From the NCBI GenBank assembly GCA_032052615.1, contig DAMBWF010000012.1, forward strand, positions 1 to 64,000: a DNA stretch of 64,000 nt. The letters are read 5' to 3'. A model generated the notes under the pieces. It was not told the origin of the DNA and made no database searches. It saw only the letters and a list, made by a program, of their open reading frames with translations. This document shows, piece by piece, positions 35,750 through 44,783 of the stretch (the first letter of the stretch is position 1; each line of letters opens with the position of its first letter). The DNA comes from Pseudomonas_T sp032052615 (GTDB lineage Bacteria; Pseudomonadota; Gammaproteobacteria; Pseudomonadales; Pseudomonadaceae). A program made the position numbers and the translations under genes.

Positions 35750-36613
35750 CTAGCGTTGCGCCACGAGATCCTCCAGTTGGGCCATGATGGCGTCGGGCTT
35801 GAGCACCAGCACATCGCTTTCCAGGTTATCCAACACCACTTCGGCGGTGTTGCCGATCAGCGCGCCCGAGAGGCCGGTGCGAGCCACGGTGCCGATCACC
35901 GTGACCACCGCCTGGAGTTTCTGGGCGGTATAAGGAATCAGCACATCGGCGGGGCCTTCCTCGATGTGCAGGCGTTCGTCGGCGATGGCGTATTCATTCT
36001 GAAAGGCCTTGCACTGCTCGCGGTAGCGCGCCTCGATGGTGTCCTTGAGTTGGAAGGCGGGATCGGCGGCGGACAGCATGGGCGAGGGGTGGGCGCTGAG
36101 CACGTGCAGCTCGCCGTGGGCCAGGCGTGCGATGTCGAACCCGTGGTTGATGATGCTGGCGTGCAGGGTGCGATGCTGATTGTCGTGGTTGCCCACATCC
36201 ACCGCCGCGAGTATCACGCCTCCGGTCCAGGGACGCTCGCTCTTCACCATCAGCACGGGGACGGGGCAGTAGCGCAGCAGCTTCCAGTCATCGGGAGTGA
36301 GCAGCGCCTTTTTCAGCGGGTTGTCCGGAATGTGCTGCTTGATGACCAAGCCGCAGCCCTCGGCCTGCTGCACGGATACGATGGTCTGCTGCGGATTTTC
36401 CTGCCAGAACTGCTCGGTACTGACGCTGTAGCCTTCTTGCTGCAAGTGGGCCGCCAGTGTATCCAGGCGTGCCGCGTGGTCTTGCTTGCGATCGCAGATC
36501 AACAGATGCAGGTGGGACTGGGTGACGCCGGCGATCAGCTTGGCGCGCTTAAGGGCGAAGTCCTCGGTCCGATTGGCTTCCAGGATCACCAGAATGCTGC
36601 GAATGGCTTGCAT
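35750..36613 (-). CDS. Tandem universal stress protein (UspE-like)
   Basis: This 287-residue protein has two Usp domains (about 1-145 and 150-280). The first begins SILVILEANRTEDFALKRA. The second carries the ATP-binding type pattern VTVIGTVARTGLSGALIGNTAEVVL followed by DVLVLKPD. The two-domain build is that of UspE, used in stationary-phase, anaerobic and oxidative stress. The gene converges with the DUF1289 gene; the two stops are 16 bases apart. No terminator is evident between them. Confidence 0.88.
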   Translation of the reverse strand: MQAIRSILVILEANRTEDFALKRAKLIAGVTQSHLHLLICDRKQDHAARLDTLAAHLQQEGYSVSTEQFWQENPQQTIVSVQQAEGCGLVIKQHIPDNPLKKALLTPDDWKLLRYCPVPVLMVKSERPWTGGVILAAVDVGNHDNQHRTLHASIINHGFDIARLAHGELHVLSAHPSPMLSAADPAFQLKDTIEARYREQCKAFQNEYAIADERLHIEEGPADVLIPYTAQKLQAVVTVIGTVARTGLSGALIGNTAEVVLDNLESDVLVLKPDAIMAQLEDLVAQR

Positions 36614-36691
36614 GAGCGTCTCCCTGAGCGATGGTCGGAGGCAGTGTAGTGCGCGTGGCGAGGGGCGGGATGATCTGGGTCAGGCTCGTCG

Positions 36692-36720
36692 CTGGCCGGC
36701 GCGGAGCGGGGCCGTATAAT
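36692..36720 (+). promoter_or_regulatory. Possible promoter for the miaE unit
   Basis: A perfect TATAAT lies at 36715-36720. The -35 region (36692-36697) is a poor match, so recognition would rest mainly on the -10 element. Confidence 0.4.
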
Positions 36721-36752
36721 GCTCCGTTCTTTGTGACCGCAGTCAGACCGCC

Positions 36753-36914
36753 ATGTTGCCGCCCGAAATCGAACGCTTCCTGTCATGTCCCACGCCCCAG
36801 AGGGGAATCGGCCAAGCCCTGGCGCATCGGGAGTTCCTGCCGATCGACCACGCCGACCGCGAGAAGAAGACGGTTCTGCGACTATGGAAGGAGCCGGCCT
36901 GTGACCCTGCCTGA
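36753..36914 (+). pseudogene. Truncated second copy of the MiaE N-terminus
   Basis: The frame from ATG 36753 encodes 53 residues beginning MLPPEIERFLSCPTP and continuing through ALAHREFLPIDHADREKK before diverging. These first ~41 residues align with the start of the intact miaE product just downstream (PEI, FL, C, TP, I, ALA, E, L, IDH, E and K are shared in register). The fragment ends 14 bases inside the miaE reading frame. It looks like a broken tandem duplicate of miaE. It may still be translated and couple to the real GTG start. Confidence 0.7.
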
Positions 36915-37503
36915 AATCCACGACTTCCTGGGCTGTCGGACCCCTCGGGATTGGATCGCCGCCGCGCTGGCGGATCAGGAAACCCTGCTGATCGACCACA
37001 AGAACAATGAGTTCAAGGCCGCTTCGACGGCCATGGCCCTCATCGCCAAGTACGGCGGGCACCTGGACCTGATCAATTTCATGTCGCGCCTGGCCCGTGA
37101 GGAGCTGGTTCATCACGAGCAGGTGCTTCGAATCATGAAGAAGCGGCGCGTGCCGTTACGGCCGGTATCGGCCGCGCGCTATGCCTCCGGTTTGCGCAAG
37201 GTCGTGCGCAGCCACGAGCCGGCGAGGCTGGTCGATACCCTGGTGGTGGGTGCCTTCATCGAAGCGCGCTCCTGCGAGCGTTTCGAGGCGCTGGTGCCGC
37301 ATCTGGATGAGGAGTTGGGCAAGTTCTACTTCGGACTGCTGAAAAGCGAAGCGCGCCACTATCAGGGTTACCTCAAGCTGGCCTACCAGTATGGCGATGC
37401 GGCGGACGTGGACGGTGTGATCGAGAGGGTGAGGGCTGTCGAACGTAACCTGATCGAGAGCCCGGACGATGAGTTTCGCTTCCATAGTGGAGTGCCGCTG
37501 TAA
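36901..37503 (+). CDS. miaE: tRNA-(ms2io6A) hydroxylase
   Basis: This 200-residue non-haem di-iron monooxygenase hydroxylates the isopentenyl group of ms2i6A37 in tRNAs that read codons starting with U. The di-iron ligands sit in NNEFKAAS, LAREELVHHEQVL, GAFIEARSCERF and KSEARHYQGYL. The start is GTG 36901 (VTLPEIHDFLGCRTP), preceded by aaggagccggcct; no ATG in frame gives a family-like N-terminus. The start overlaps the truncated duplicate upstream. The length is normal for the family. Confidence 0.92.
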   Translation: MTLPEIHDFLGCRTPRDWIAAALADQETLLIDHKNNEFKAASTAMALIAKYGGHLDLINFMSRLAREELVHHEQVLRIMKKRRVPLRPVSAARYASGLRKVVRSHEPARLVDTLVVGAFIEARSCERFEALVPHLDEELGKFYFGLLKSEARHYQGYLKLAYQYGDAADVDGVIERVRAVERNLIESPDDEFRFHSGVPL

Positions 37504-37614
37504 GGGACAAACCTAGGGAGCTCTTGGACGACGAAAGACCGGCGGCGATCGCATCGCCTTTCGTCGAAGAGCGCGCAGGTGTCCTCATGCGCGGCGGCGC
37601 CTGAGCGGCGCGTC

Positions 37615-38340
37615 TCAGCCGAGAGGGAAGGGCGCCTGCTGGAACCCTTGGGCATCCACTTGAAGCGCCCAACCCTGGCGGTCCCAGTCGCCAAGCACGA
37701 TGCGCCGCGCCGGTTCACCCTCCACCACGAGGGTGTGCTGGGCGGGGCGGTGGGTATGCCCGTGGATCAGCAGGCGCGCCTGATGCCGCCGCAGCACGCG
37801 AGGGATTTCGTCGGGCGTGACATCCACGATATCCGCGGCTTTCTGCCGGGTCTGAACTTGGCTTTCCTTGCGTAATCGACGCGCCAGGGCATGTCGCGTC
37901 CGCAGCGGCAGGTGGCGTAGCAGCCACAGCGACACGGGGTTGCGCAGCCAGCGGCGCAAGCGCATGTAGCCGAGGTCACGGGTGCACAAGCTGTCGCCGT
38001 GCATCAGTAGCACGGGCTCGCCGGCGAGCTCGACCACGCTGGGGTCCGCGAGCAAGGCGCAGCCCGCCTCCCGGCAGAAGCGCTGCCCGATGAGGAAGTC
38101 GCGGTTGCCATGCATCAGGAATACCCGGGTGCCCCGTTCGCTCAGACGCCGCAGCGAACGGGCGATGTCGTGCTGGAACGGAGTCATGGCGTCGTCGCCG
38201 ATCCAGGCCTCGAAGAAGTCGCCGAGGATGTACAGCGCCTCGGCCTTGGCGGCGCGGGTGTCCAGGAAATGCAGGAACGCCCGGGTGATGTCCGGGCGTT
38301 CTTCTTCAAGATGCAGATCCGAGATCAGCAGGACGGTCAA
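37615..38340 (-). CDS. lpxH: UDP-2,3-diacylglucosamine diphosphatase
   Basis: This 241-residue calcineurin-like phosphoesterase hydrolyses UDP-2,3-diacylglucosamine to lipid X at the inner membrane in lipid A synthesis. The metal-site motifs are in order: ISDLHLEEE (7-15), GDFFEAWIGDD, HGNRDFLIG, HGDSLCTRD and IHGHTHRP. The gene follows ppiB on the minus strand with only 5 bases between, so the two form an operon, the usual Pseudomonas arrangement. Confidence 0.95.
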   Translation of the reverse strand: MTVLLISDLHLEEERPDITRAFLHFLDTRAAKAEALYILGDFFEAWIGDDAMTPFQHDIARSLRRLSERGTRVFLMHGNRDFLIGQRFCREAGCALLADPSVVELAGEPVLLMHGDSLCTRDLGYMRLRRWLRNPVSLWLLRHLPLRTRHALARRLRKESQVQTRQKAADIVDVTPDEIPRVLRRHQARLLIHGHTHRPAQHTLVVEGEPARRIVLGDWDRQGWALQVDAQGFQQAPFPLG

Positions 38341-38345
38341 TGGCG

Positions 38346-38843
38346 TTACTCGGCGACGATCTCGGCTTTCTCGATGATCACATCATCCACCGGGACGTCC
38401 TGGTGGCCGCCGCGCATGGTGGTGGAAACGTCCTTGATCTTCATGACCACGTCCATGCCTTCCACCACTTCGCCGAATACGGCGTAGCCCCAGCCCTGCA
38501 CGGTCGGCGCGCTGTGGTTGAGGAAGGTATTGTCGGAGACATTGATGAAGAATTGTGCCGAGGCCGAGTGGGGCTCCATGGTGCGGGCCATGGCGACGGT
38601 GCCGATCTTGTTGGAAAGCCCGTTGTCCGCCTCGTTCTTGATGGGCGCGCGGGTGCTTTTCTGTTTCATGCCCGGCTCGAAGCCGCCGCCCTGGATCATG
38701 AAATTGCTGATGACCCGGTGAAAAATGGTGTTGTCGTAGTGGCCGGCCTTCACGTACTCCTCGAAGTTGGCGACGGTCTCGGGCGCCTTGTCCTTGAAGA
38801 GCTGCAGCGTAATGACGCCGTGATTGGTGTGCAGTTTGATCAT
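38346..38843 (-). CDS. ppiB: Cytoplasmic cyclophilin-type peptidyl-prolyl isomerase B
   Basis: This 165-residue protein has no signal peptide. Cyclophilin motifs are NFEEYVKAGHYDNTIFHRVISNFMIQGG (Arg active-site region), GTVAMARTMEPHSASAQFFINVSDN and GYAVFGEVVEGMDVVMKI. It catalyses prolyl cis-trans isomerisation in protein folding. It is divergent from glnS and is the first gene of ppiB-lpxH. Confidence 0.96.
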   Translation of the reverse strand: MIKLHTNHGVITLQLFKDKAPETVANFEEYVKAGHYDNTIFHRVISNFMIQGGGFEPGMKQKSTRAPIKNEADNGLSNKIGTVAMARTMEPHSASAQFFINVSDNTFLNHSAPTVQGWGYAVFGEVVEGMDVVMKIKDVSTTMRGGHQDVPVDDVIIEKAEIVAE

Positions 38844-38963
38844 CGGGGGAAACGCTCCGTCGAGGAAATCGAAAGCCTGTCAGGGGGTTGACAGCTTCGG
38901 CTATGATAAGCGCTTTGGTTGGAGCGGCCTACCCTTGCCGCCCGCAGCACGAACAAGGACCCC

Positions 38964-40637
<1,674 letters not shown>

Positions 40638-40684
40638 CGGCGCGTGGCTTCACCGGTCGCGGTATCGCCGCGATCGGTATCGTC

Positions 40685-40715
40685 GACGGCGCGAGAGGGC
40701 GCCGTCTTGCGTTTG
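40685..40715 (+). terminator. Probable terminator after glnS
   Basis: A gacggcgc / gcgccgtc stem with a short loop is followed by ttgcgttt. It lies between glnS and cysS. Confidence 0.5.
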
Positions 40716-40735
40716 TCGCTGATCAAAGGTCGAGC

Positions 40736-42118
40736 ATGCTTACCATCTACAACACCCTCAGTAAAACCAAGGACGTCTTCAAGCCGCTGGAAGGCAACAC
40801 GGTGCGCATGTACGTATGCGGCATGACGGTGTACGACTTCTGTCACATCGGCCATGGCCGGGTGATGGTGGCTTTCGACGTGATCGCTCGCTGGCTGCGG
40901 CATTCCGGCTACGCCCTGACCTACGTGCGCAACATCACCGACATCGACGACAAGATCATCCGCCGCGCCCAGGAGAACGGGGAGTCCTTCGAGGCGCTGA
41001 CCGAGCGCATGATCGCCGCCATGCACGAGGACGAGGCGCGCCTGTCGGTGCTGCGCCCGGATATCGAGCCGCGCGCCACCGGCCATATAGAAGGCATGCA
41101 CCGGATGATCCAAGCACTCGTCGACAATGGCTATGCCTACGCGCCGGGCAATGGCGATGTGTACTATCGGGTGGGCCGCTTCGTCGGCTATGGCAAGTTG
41201 TCTCGCAAGAAGATCGAGGACTTGCGCATCGGGGCTCGGGTCGAGGTGGACGAGGCGAAGGAAGACCCCCTGGACTTCGTCCTGTGGAAGGGGGTCAAGC
41301 CGGGCGAGCCGAGCTGGCCGTCGCCCTGGGGAGAGGGGCGTCCTGGTTGGCATATCGAATGCTCGGTAATGTCCACCTGCTGCCTGGGCGATACCTTCGA
41401 CATTCATGGCGGCGGGCCGGACCTGGTCTTCCCCCACCATGAAAACGAGATTGCCCAGAGCGAGGCGGCCACCGGCAAGCCCTATGCCTCCGTCTGGATG
41501 CACGCCGGCGCGGTGCGCATGGACGGTGAGAAAATGTCCAAGTCTCTGGGCAATTTCTTCACCATTCGCGAAGTGCTGGAAAAGTACCACCCGGAAGTGG
41601 TGCGCTACCTGCTGGTTTCCAGTCACTACCGCAGCCCGATCAATTATTCCGAGGACAGCCTCAAGGATGCGAAGGCCGCCCTGGATCGCTTCTATAACGC
41701 CCTGAAAGGGTTGCCGGTGGCAGAGCCCGCGGGGGGCGAATCGTTCGTCGAGCGCTTCGCCGCGGCGATGGACGACGACTTCAATTCACCCGAGGCCTGC
41801 GCGGTGCTGTTCGATCTGGCCCGGGAGGTGAACCGCCTGCGCGAGCAGGACCTGGCCGCCGCCGCCGCGCTGGGCGCGCGCCTCAAGGAGCTGGCTGACA
41901 TATTGGGCGTGTTGCAACTGGAGCCAGAGGCTTTCCTGCAAGCGGGCGCGGCCGGCAAGGTCGATGCGACCGAGGTCGAGGCTTTGATTCAGGCGCGTCT
42001 GCAGGCGAGGGCCGAGAAAAACTGGGCCGAATCGGATCGCATCCGCGACCGGTTGTCCGTCATGGGGGTGGTGCTGGAGGATGGTAAGGGCGGCACGACC
42101 TGGCGTCTGGCGGATTGA
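40736..42118 (+). CDS. cysS: Cysteinyl-tRNA synthetase
   Basis: This 460-residue class I synthetase charges tRNA-Cys. The zinc-binding Cys in MYVCGMTVYD, the HIGH box FCHIGHGRVMVAFD, HIECSVMSTC, FPHHENEIAQSEA and the KMSKSLGNFFT loop are all present. The C-terminal helical domain ends in DRLSVMGVVLEDGKGGTTWRLAD. ATG 40736 begins MLTIYNTLSKTKDVF, the usual N-terminus. Confidence 0.97.
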   Translation: MLTIYNTLSKTKDVFKPLEGNTVRMYVCGMTVYDFCHIGHGRVMVAFDVIARWLRHSGYALTYVRNITDIDDKIIRRAQENGESFEALTERMIAAMHEDEARLSVLRPDIEPRATGHIEGMHRMIQALVDNGYAYAPGNGDVYYRVGRFVGYGKLSRKKIEDLRIGARVEVDEAKEDPLDFVLWKGVKPGEPSWPSPWGEGRPGWHIECSVMSTCCLGDTFDIHGGGPDLVFPHHENEIAQSEAATGKPYASVWMHAGAVRMDGEKMSKSLGNFFTIREVLEKYHPEVVRYLLVSSHYRSPINYSEDSLKDAKAALDRFYNALKGLPVAEPAGGESFVERFAAAMDDDFNSPEACAVLFDLAREVNRLREQDLAAAAALGARLKELADILGVLQLEPEAFLQAGAAGKVDATEVEALIQARLQARAEKNWAESDRIRDRLSVMGVVLEDGKGGTTWRLAD

Positions 42119-42124
42119 ATCCCG

Positions 42125-42163
42125 CCCATGAAAAAGGCCGCTTCGAGCGGCCTTTTTCATGGG
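42125..42163. terminator. Bidirectional terminator between cysS and folD
   Basis: The near-perfect palindrome cccatgaaaaaggccgc / gcggcctttttcatggg has T-runs on both strands. It lies between the convergent 3' ends of cysS and folD. Confidence 0.92.
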
Positions 42164-42169
42164 TGGCAG

Positions 42170-43024
42170 TTAAGCGTGCAAATGCTCCGCGGCGTACAAG
42201 GTGTTTTCCAGCAAGCAGGCGCGGGTCATCGGGCCGACGCCGCCAGGCACCGGCGTGATCCAGCCGGCGCGCGGCAGGGCGGTTTCGTACACCACATCAC
42301 CCACCAGCTTGCCGTCTTCCTGGCGGTTGATGCCGACGTCGATCACGATGGCGCCCGGTTTGATCCACTCACCCTTTACCAGCCCTGGCTTGCCTGCAGC
42401 GACCACGACCAGGTCGGCGGCGGCGACATGACCGGCCAGGTCCCGGGTAAAGCGGTGGGTGACTGTTACCGTGCAGCCGGCGAGCAGTAGCTCCAGTGCC
42501 ATCGGGCGGCCCACAATGTTGGATGCTCCGACGACCACCGCGTCCATGCCATAGAGGTTCACTCCCGTGCTGTTGAGCAACGTGATGATCCCCTTGGGCG
42601 TGCAAGGGCGAAGCATGGGCATACGCTGGGCCAGGCGGCCGATGTTGTAGGGGTGGAAACCATCTACATCCTTGTCGGGCCTGATCCGCTCCAGCAGTAG
42701 CGAGGCATCGAGATGGGCGGGGAGGGGCAACTGCACCAGGATTCCGTCGATATTCGGATCGTCGTTGAGCATGTCGATCATGCCGAGCAGGGCTTCTTGC
42801 GTCGTGTCAGCCGGCAGGTCATGGGCCTGGGAAAGGAAGCCGACCTCTTCGCAGTCCTTTCGCTTGTGAGCGACATAGACCTGGGACGCCGGGTCGGTGC
42901 CGACGAGAATCACGGCGAGGCCTGGGACACGCAAGCCCTGTTCGCGGCGCTCGGCGACGCGTTGGGCTATCTGCTGGCGAAGTTGGGCGGCGATCGCCTT
43001 GCCATCGATCAGTTGTGCGGTCAT
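42170..43024 (-). CDS. folD: Bifunctional methylene-THF dehydrogenase/methenyl-THF cyclohydrolase
   Basis: This 284-residue enzyme interconverts 5,10-methylene-THF and 10-formyl-THF with NADP. It has YVAHKRKDCEEVGF (catalytic Lys), GILVQLPLPAHLD, RPCTPKGI and the nucleotide-binding VVGASNIVGRPMALEL, and ends with PVPGGVGPMTRACLLENT. ATG 43024 gives the conserved MTAQLIDGKAIA start. Divergent from the tRNA cluster. Confidence 0.97.
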   Translation of the reverse strand: MTAQLIDGKAIAAQLRQQIAQRVAERREQGLRVPGLAVILVGTDPASQVYVAHKRKDCEEVGFLSQAHDLPADTTQEALLGMIDMLNDDPNIDGILVQLPLPAHLDASLLLERIRPDKDVDGFHPYNIGRLAQRMPMLRPCTPKGIITLLNSTGVNLYGMDAVVVGASNIVGRPMALELLLAGCTVTVTHRFTRDLAGHVAAADLVVVAAGKPGLVKGEWIKPGAIVIDVGINRQEDGKLVGDVVYETALPRAGWITPVPGGVGPMTRACLLENTLYAAEHLHA

Positions 43025-43151
43025 GACGCGTGACGAACCATCGGGATCCAAAGGGGCGCGCATTCTCGCATGGCGTGCCTCGCCGGCAAAGGCGCCGGGC
43101 GAGGTATCGGTGTAACTCCTTTATCTTTCTAAATTTTTTTAGCTTTTGGTG

Positions 43152-43180
43152 TTGACGGATAGAAAGACCATGGATAACAT
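43152..43180 (+). promoter_or_regulatory. Sigma-70 promoter for the tRNA cluster
   Basis: TTGACG (43152-43157), a 17-base spacer and TAACAT (43175-43180). It lies about 100 bases before tRNA-Arg. Confidence 0.65.
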
Positions 43181-43287
43181 TCGCCCCGCTTGTCGAGCAC
43201 AGCCAGCTGCTGGGTAAGGAGGCAAAGGCATAGCCTGACGGCAAAGCCGAAGCCAAACGCTTTAGGTCTGCGCGTGCAGATGGATAG

Positions 43288-43364
43288 GCGCCCGTAGCTC
43301 AGCTGGATAGAGCATCCGCCTTCTAAGCGGATGGTCGCAGGTTCGAGTCCTGCCGGGCGTGCCA
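43288..43364 (+). tRNA. tRNA-Arg(TCT)
   Basis: Full 77-base cloverleaf: acceptor gcgcccg / cgggcgt, D-arm gctcagctggatagagc, anticodon loop ttctaa with TCT, T-loop ttcgagt, and encoded CCA. Confidence 0.97.
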
Positions 43365-43397
43365 TTTGGCAGCTTAGGCTCAAGCAACAGTAATATG

Positions 43398-43473
43398 GTG
43401 GGCGTAGCTCAGTTGGTAGAGCACAGGATTGTGGCTCCTGGTGTCGTGGGTTCGATTCCCATCGTCCACCCCA
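43398..43473 (+). tRNA. tRNA-His(GTG)
   Basis: 76 bases with acceptor gtgggcg / cgtccac, anticodon GTG in ttgtggc, T-loop ttcgatt and encoded CCA. The preceding G (43397) can supply the -1 guanosine needed by HisRS. Confidence 0.97.
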
Positions 43474-43480
43474 TATTCCA

Positions 43481-43507
43481 AACGCCAGGCTTTTGCCTGG
43501 CGTTTTC
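43481..43507 (+). terminator. Terminator-like hairpin between tRNA-His and tRNA-Leu
   Basis: A 10-base perfect stem (aacgccaggc / gcctggcgtt) with a tttt loop, followed by ttcgtt. It lies only 25 bases before tRNA-Leu. Confidence 0.7.
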
Positions 43508-43531
43508 GTTAATGAGTCATCGTCGCGTTAC

Positions 43532-43616
43532 GCGGACGTGGTGAAATTGGTAGACACACCAGATTTAGGTTCTGGCGCCGCAAGGTGTGAGAGTTCGAGT
43601 CTCTCCGTCCGCACCA
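43532..43616 (+). tRNA. tRNA-Leu(TAG)
   Basis: 85 bases with acceptor gcggacg / cgtccgc, anticodon loop tttaggt with TAG, long variable arm tggcgccgcaaggtgt, T-loop ttcgagt and encoded CCA. Confidence 0.97.
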
Positions 43617-44336
43617 TATATCTCTTTCGCGTTCTTCGCGAGACTTCGCAAGCCCAGTGAATTCGCCGCTTGCAGCACAATGATCTCTTAGCCAGCTTGC
43701 GCTTTAATTCGCTATAGCCGCATTTTTAGTACATTACCCAGCACATCCGCGTTTGGTTTTGACGGATGTGCCGTACTCCGGCTACCGGCGTCCGCCAAGC
43801 CCATCCTGATTAAAGGCTCTTCGCAGCCATCGACGGCTTAGCGCTGTCGTTTCGCTTTTGGTACCAAGAGCCGCCAGTTCCGTTTCACTGAGCGACCCGC
43901 TGAAGCGCGTTTCCTTGATGTCCGCAGTACACCTAACGTAGCCAAACACAAGGGCAGCCAGCCATGAAGGCTGTCTTGCTGTTTCCGGCCGGCCTGCGCC
44001 GGGATTGTGGCTCTACCTGAGCTGCCGAATCGGCAAGTGCATTGGGTTTTAGCCGAAGGGTTCAATTGCATCTAATCGTTGTCCGGTACCGTCTAGGCTA
44101 TCGTTGCCTTGCCACTCAAAGGCTAACAAGGATCAGCCACTCTGAAGCCGAGGGCGCGCTATCGCCTTCGCCAGGCTTTAGAAGAGTGCTCCCATACGAA
44201 GCTCATGCCTTGAAATGATTAGTCCCGAAGCCCTTGCGTTCTGCCATCCAGGTCTGTGAACGGGCACGCATCTTGACGAACGTCTCCCCTTCTTTCTGTT
44301 CGAAAGGAAACTGTACGTCCCTTCAGGAGAGCATTC
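43617..44336. other. Gene-poor region after the tRNA cluster
   Basis: About 720 bases without a convincing gene. A 77-codon frame runs on the minus strand (44071-43838; ends LLVPKAKRQR). It is rich in Arg, Lys and Ser and recalls a recurrent frame seen in many Pseudomonas genomes, but I cannot verify that, and I treat it as non-coding. A perfect 9-base hairpin (gcacatccg / cggatgtgc) lies at 43741-43771. No integrase or second tRNA end was found. Confidence 0.5.
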
Positions 44337-44513
44337 ATGAACGATCAGCAGCGCGACGATCTCGATTCGCCGTCAATCCAGCCCGATAAAGGAAGTATGC
44401 CGCCGGGTATGAACGATCCTGGCAATGAGGATCCGGGTTCGCTTGTCGAGGTCAATGTGGATCCCGACTCGGAGCGCCCTGGAAATGAGGACCCTCGGCC
44501 GAGAAATGAATAG
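44337..44513 (+). CDS. Small acidic hypothetical protein
   Basis: This 58-residue protein starts at ATG 44337 behind caggaga. It is very rich in Asp, Glu, Pro and Asn and carries repeated PGNEDP units (DPGNEDPGS near 27; RPGNEDPRP near 47), with no hydrophobic core. It is probably disordered. The good ribosome-binding site and the strong composition bias suggest it is real, but I do not recognise the family or function. It stands alone between the gene-poor region and the chemoreceptor gene. Confidence 0.55.
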   Translation: MNDQQRDDLDSPSIQPDKGSMPPGMNDPGNEDPGSLVEVNVDPDSERPGNEDPRPRNE

Positions 44514-44783
44514 GCGGAATGCTGTTTCCAGCCCTACGAGGCCGGTATGGCTGCATGAAGAGTGAAGCGCGCTCGATTAATACGCGGCGGTAACTTCTTC
44601 AAGGCGAAGAGGCCAAGTAAGGAACCGGAGAGTGCGAGGCCAGGCCAAGTCACTGAGCGGCCTGGCTGAGTCAAGATCGGCTGCTATGCTCCAGCATAAG
44701 CATCGGCCCGAACGGGCGTTCAGGTGTGGCGTTGGGCCAACCAGGCAGGGTTGGTATCTGATCCATGGCGCATTGGTGACAGC

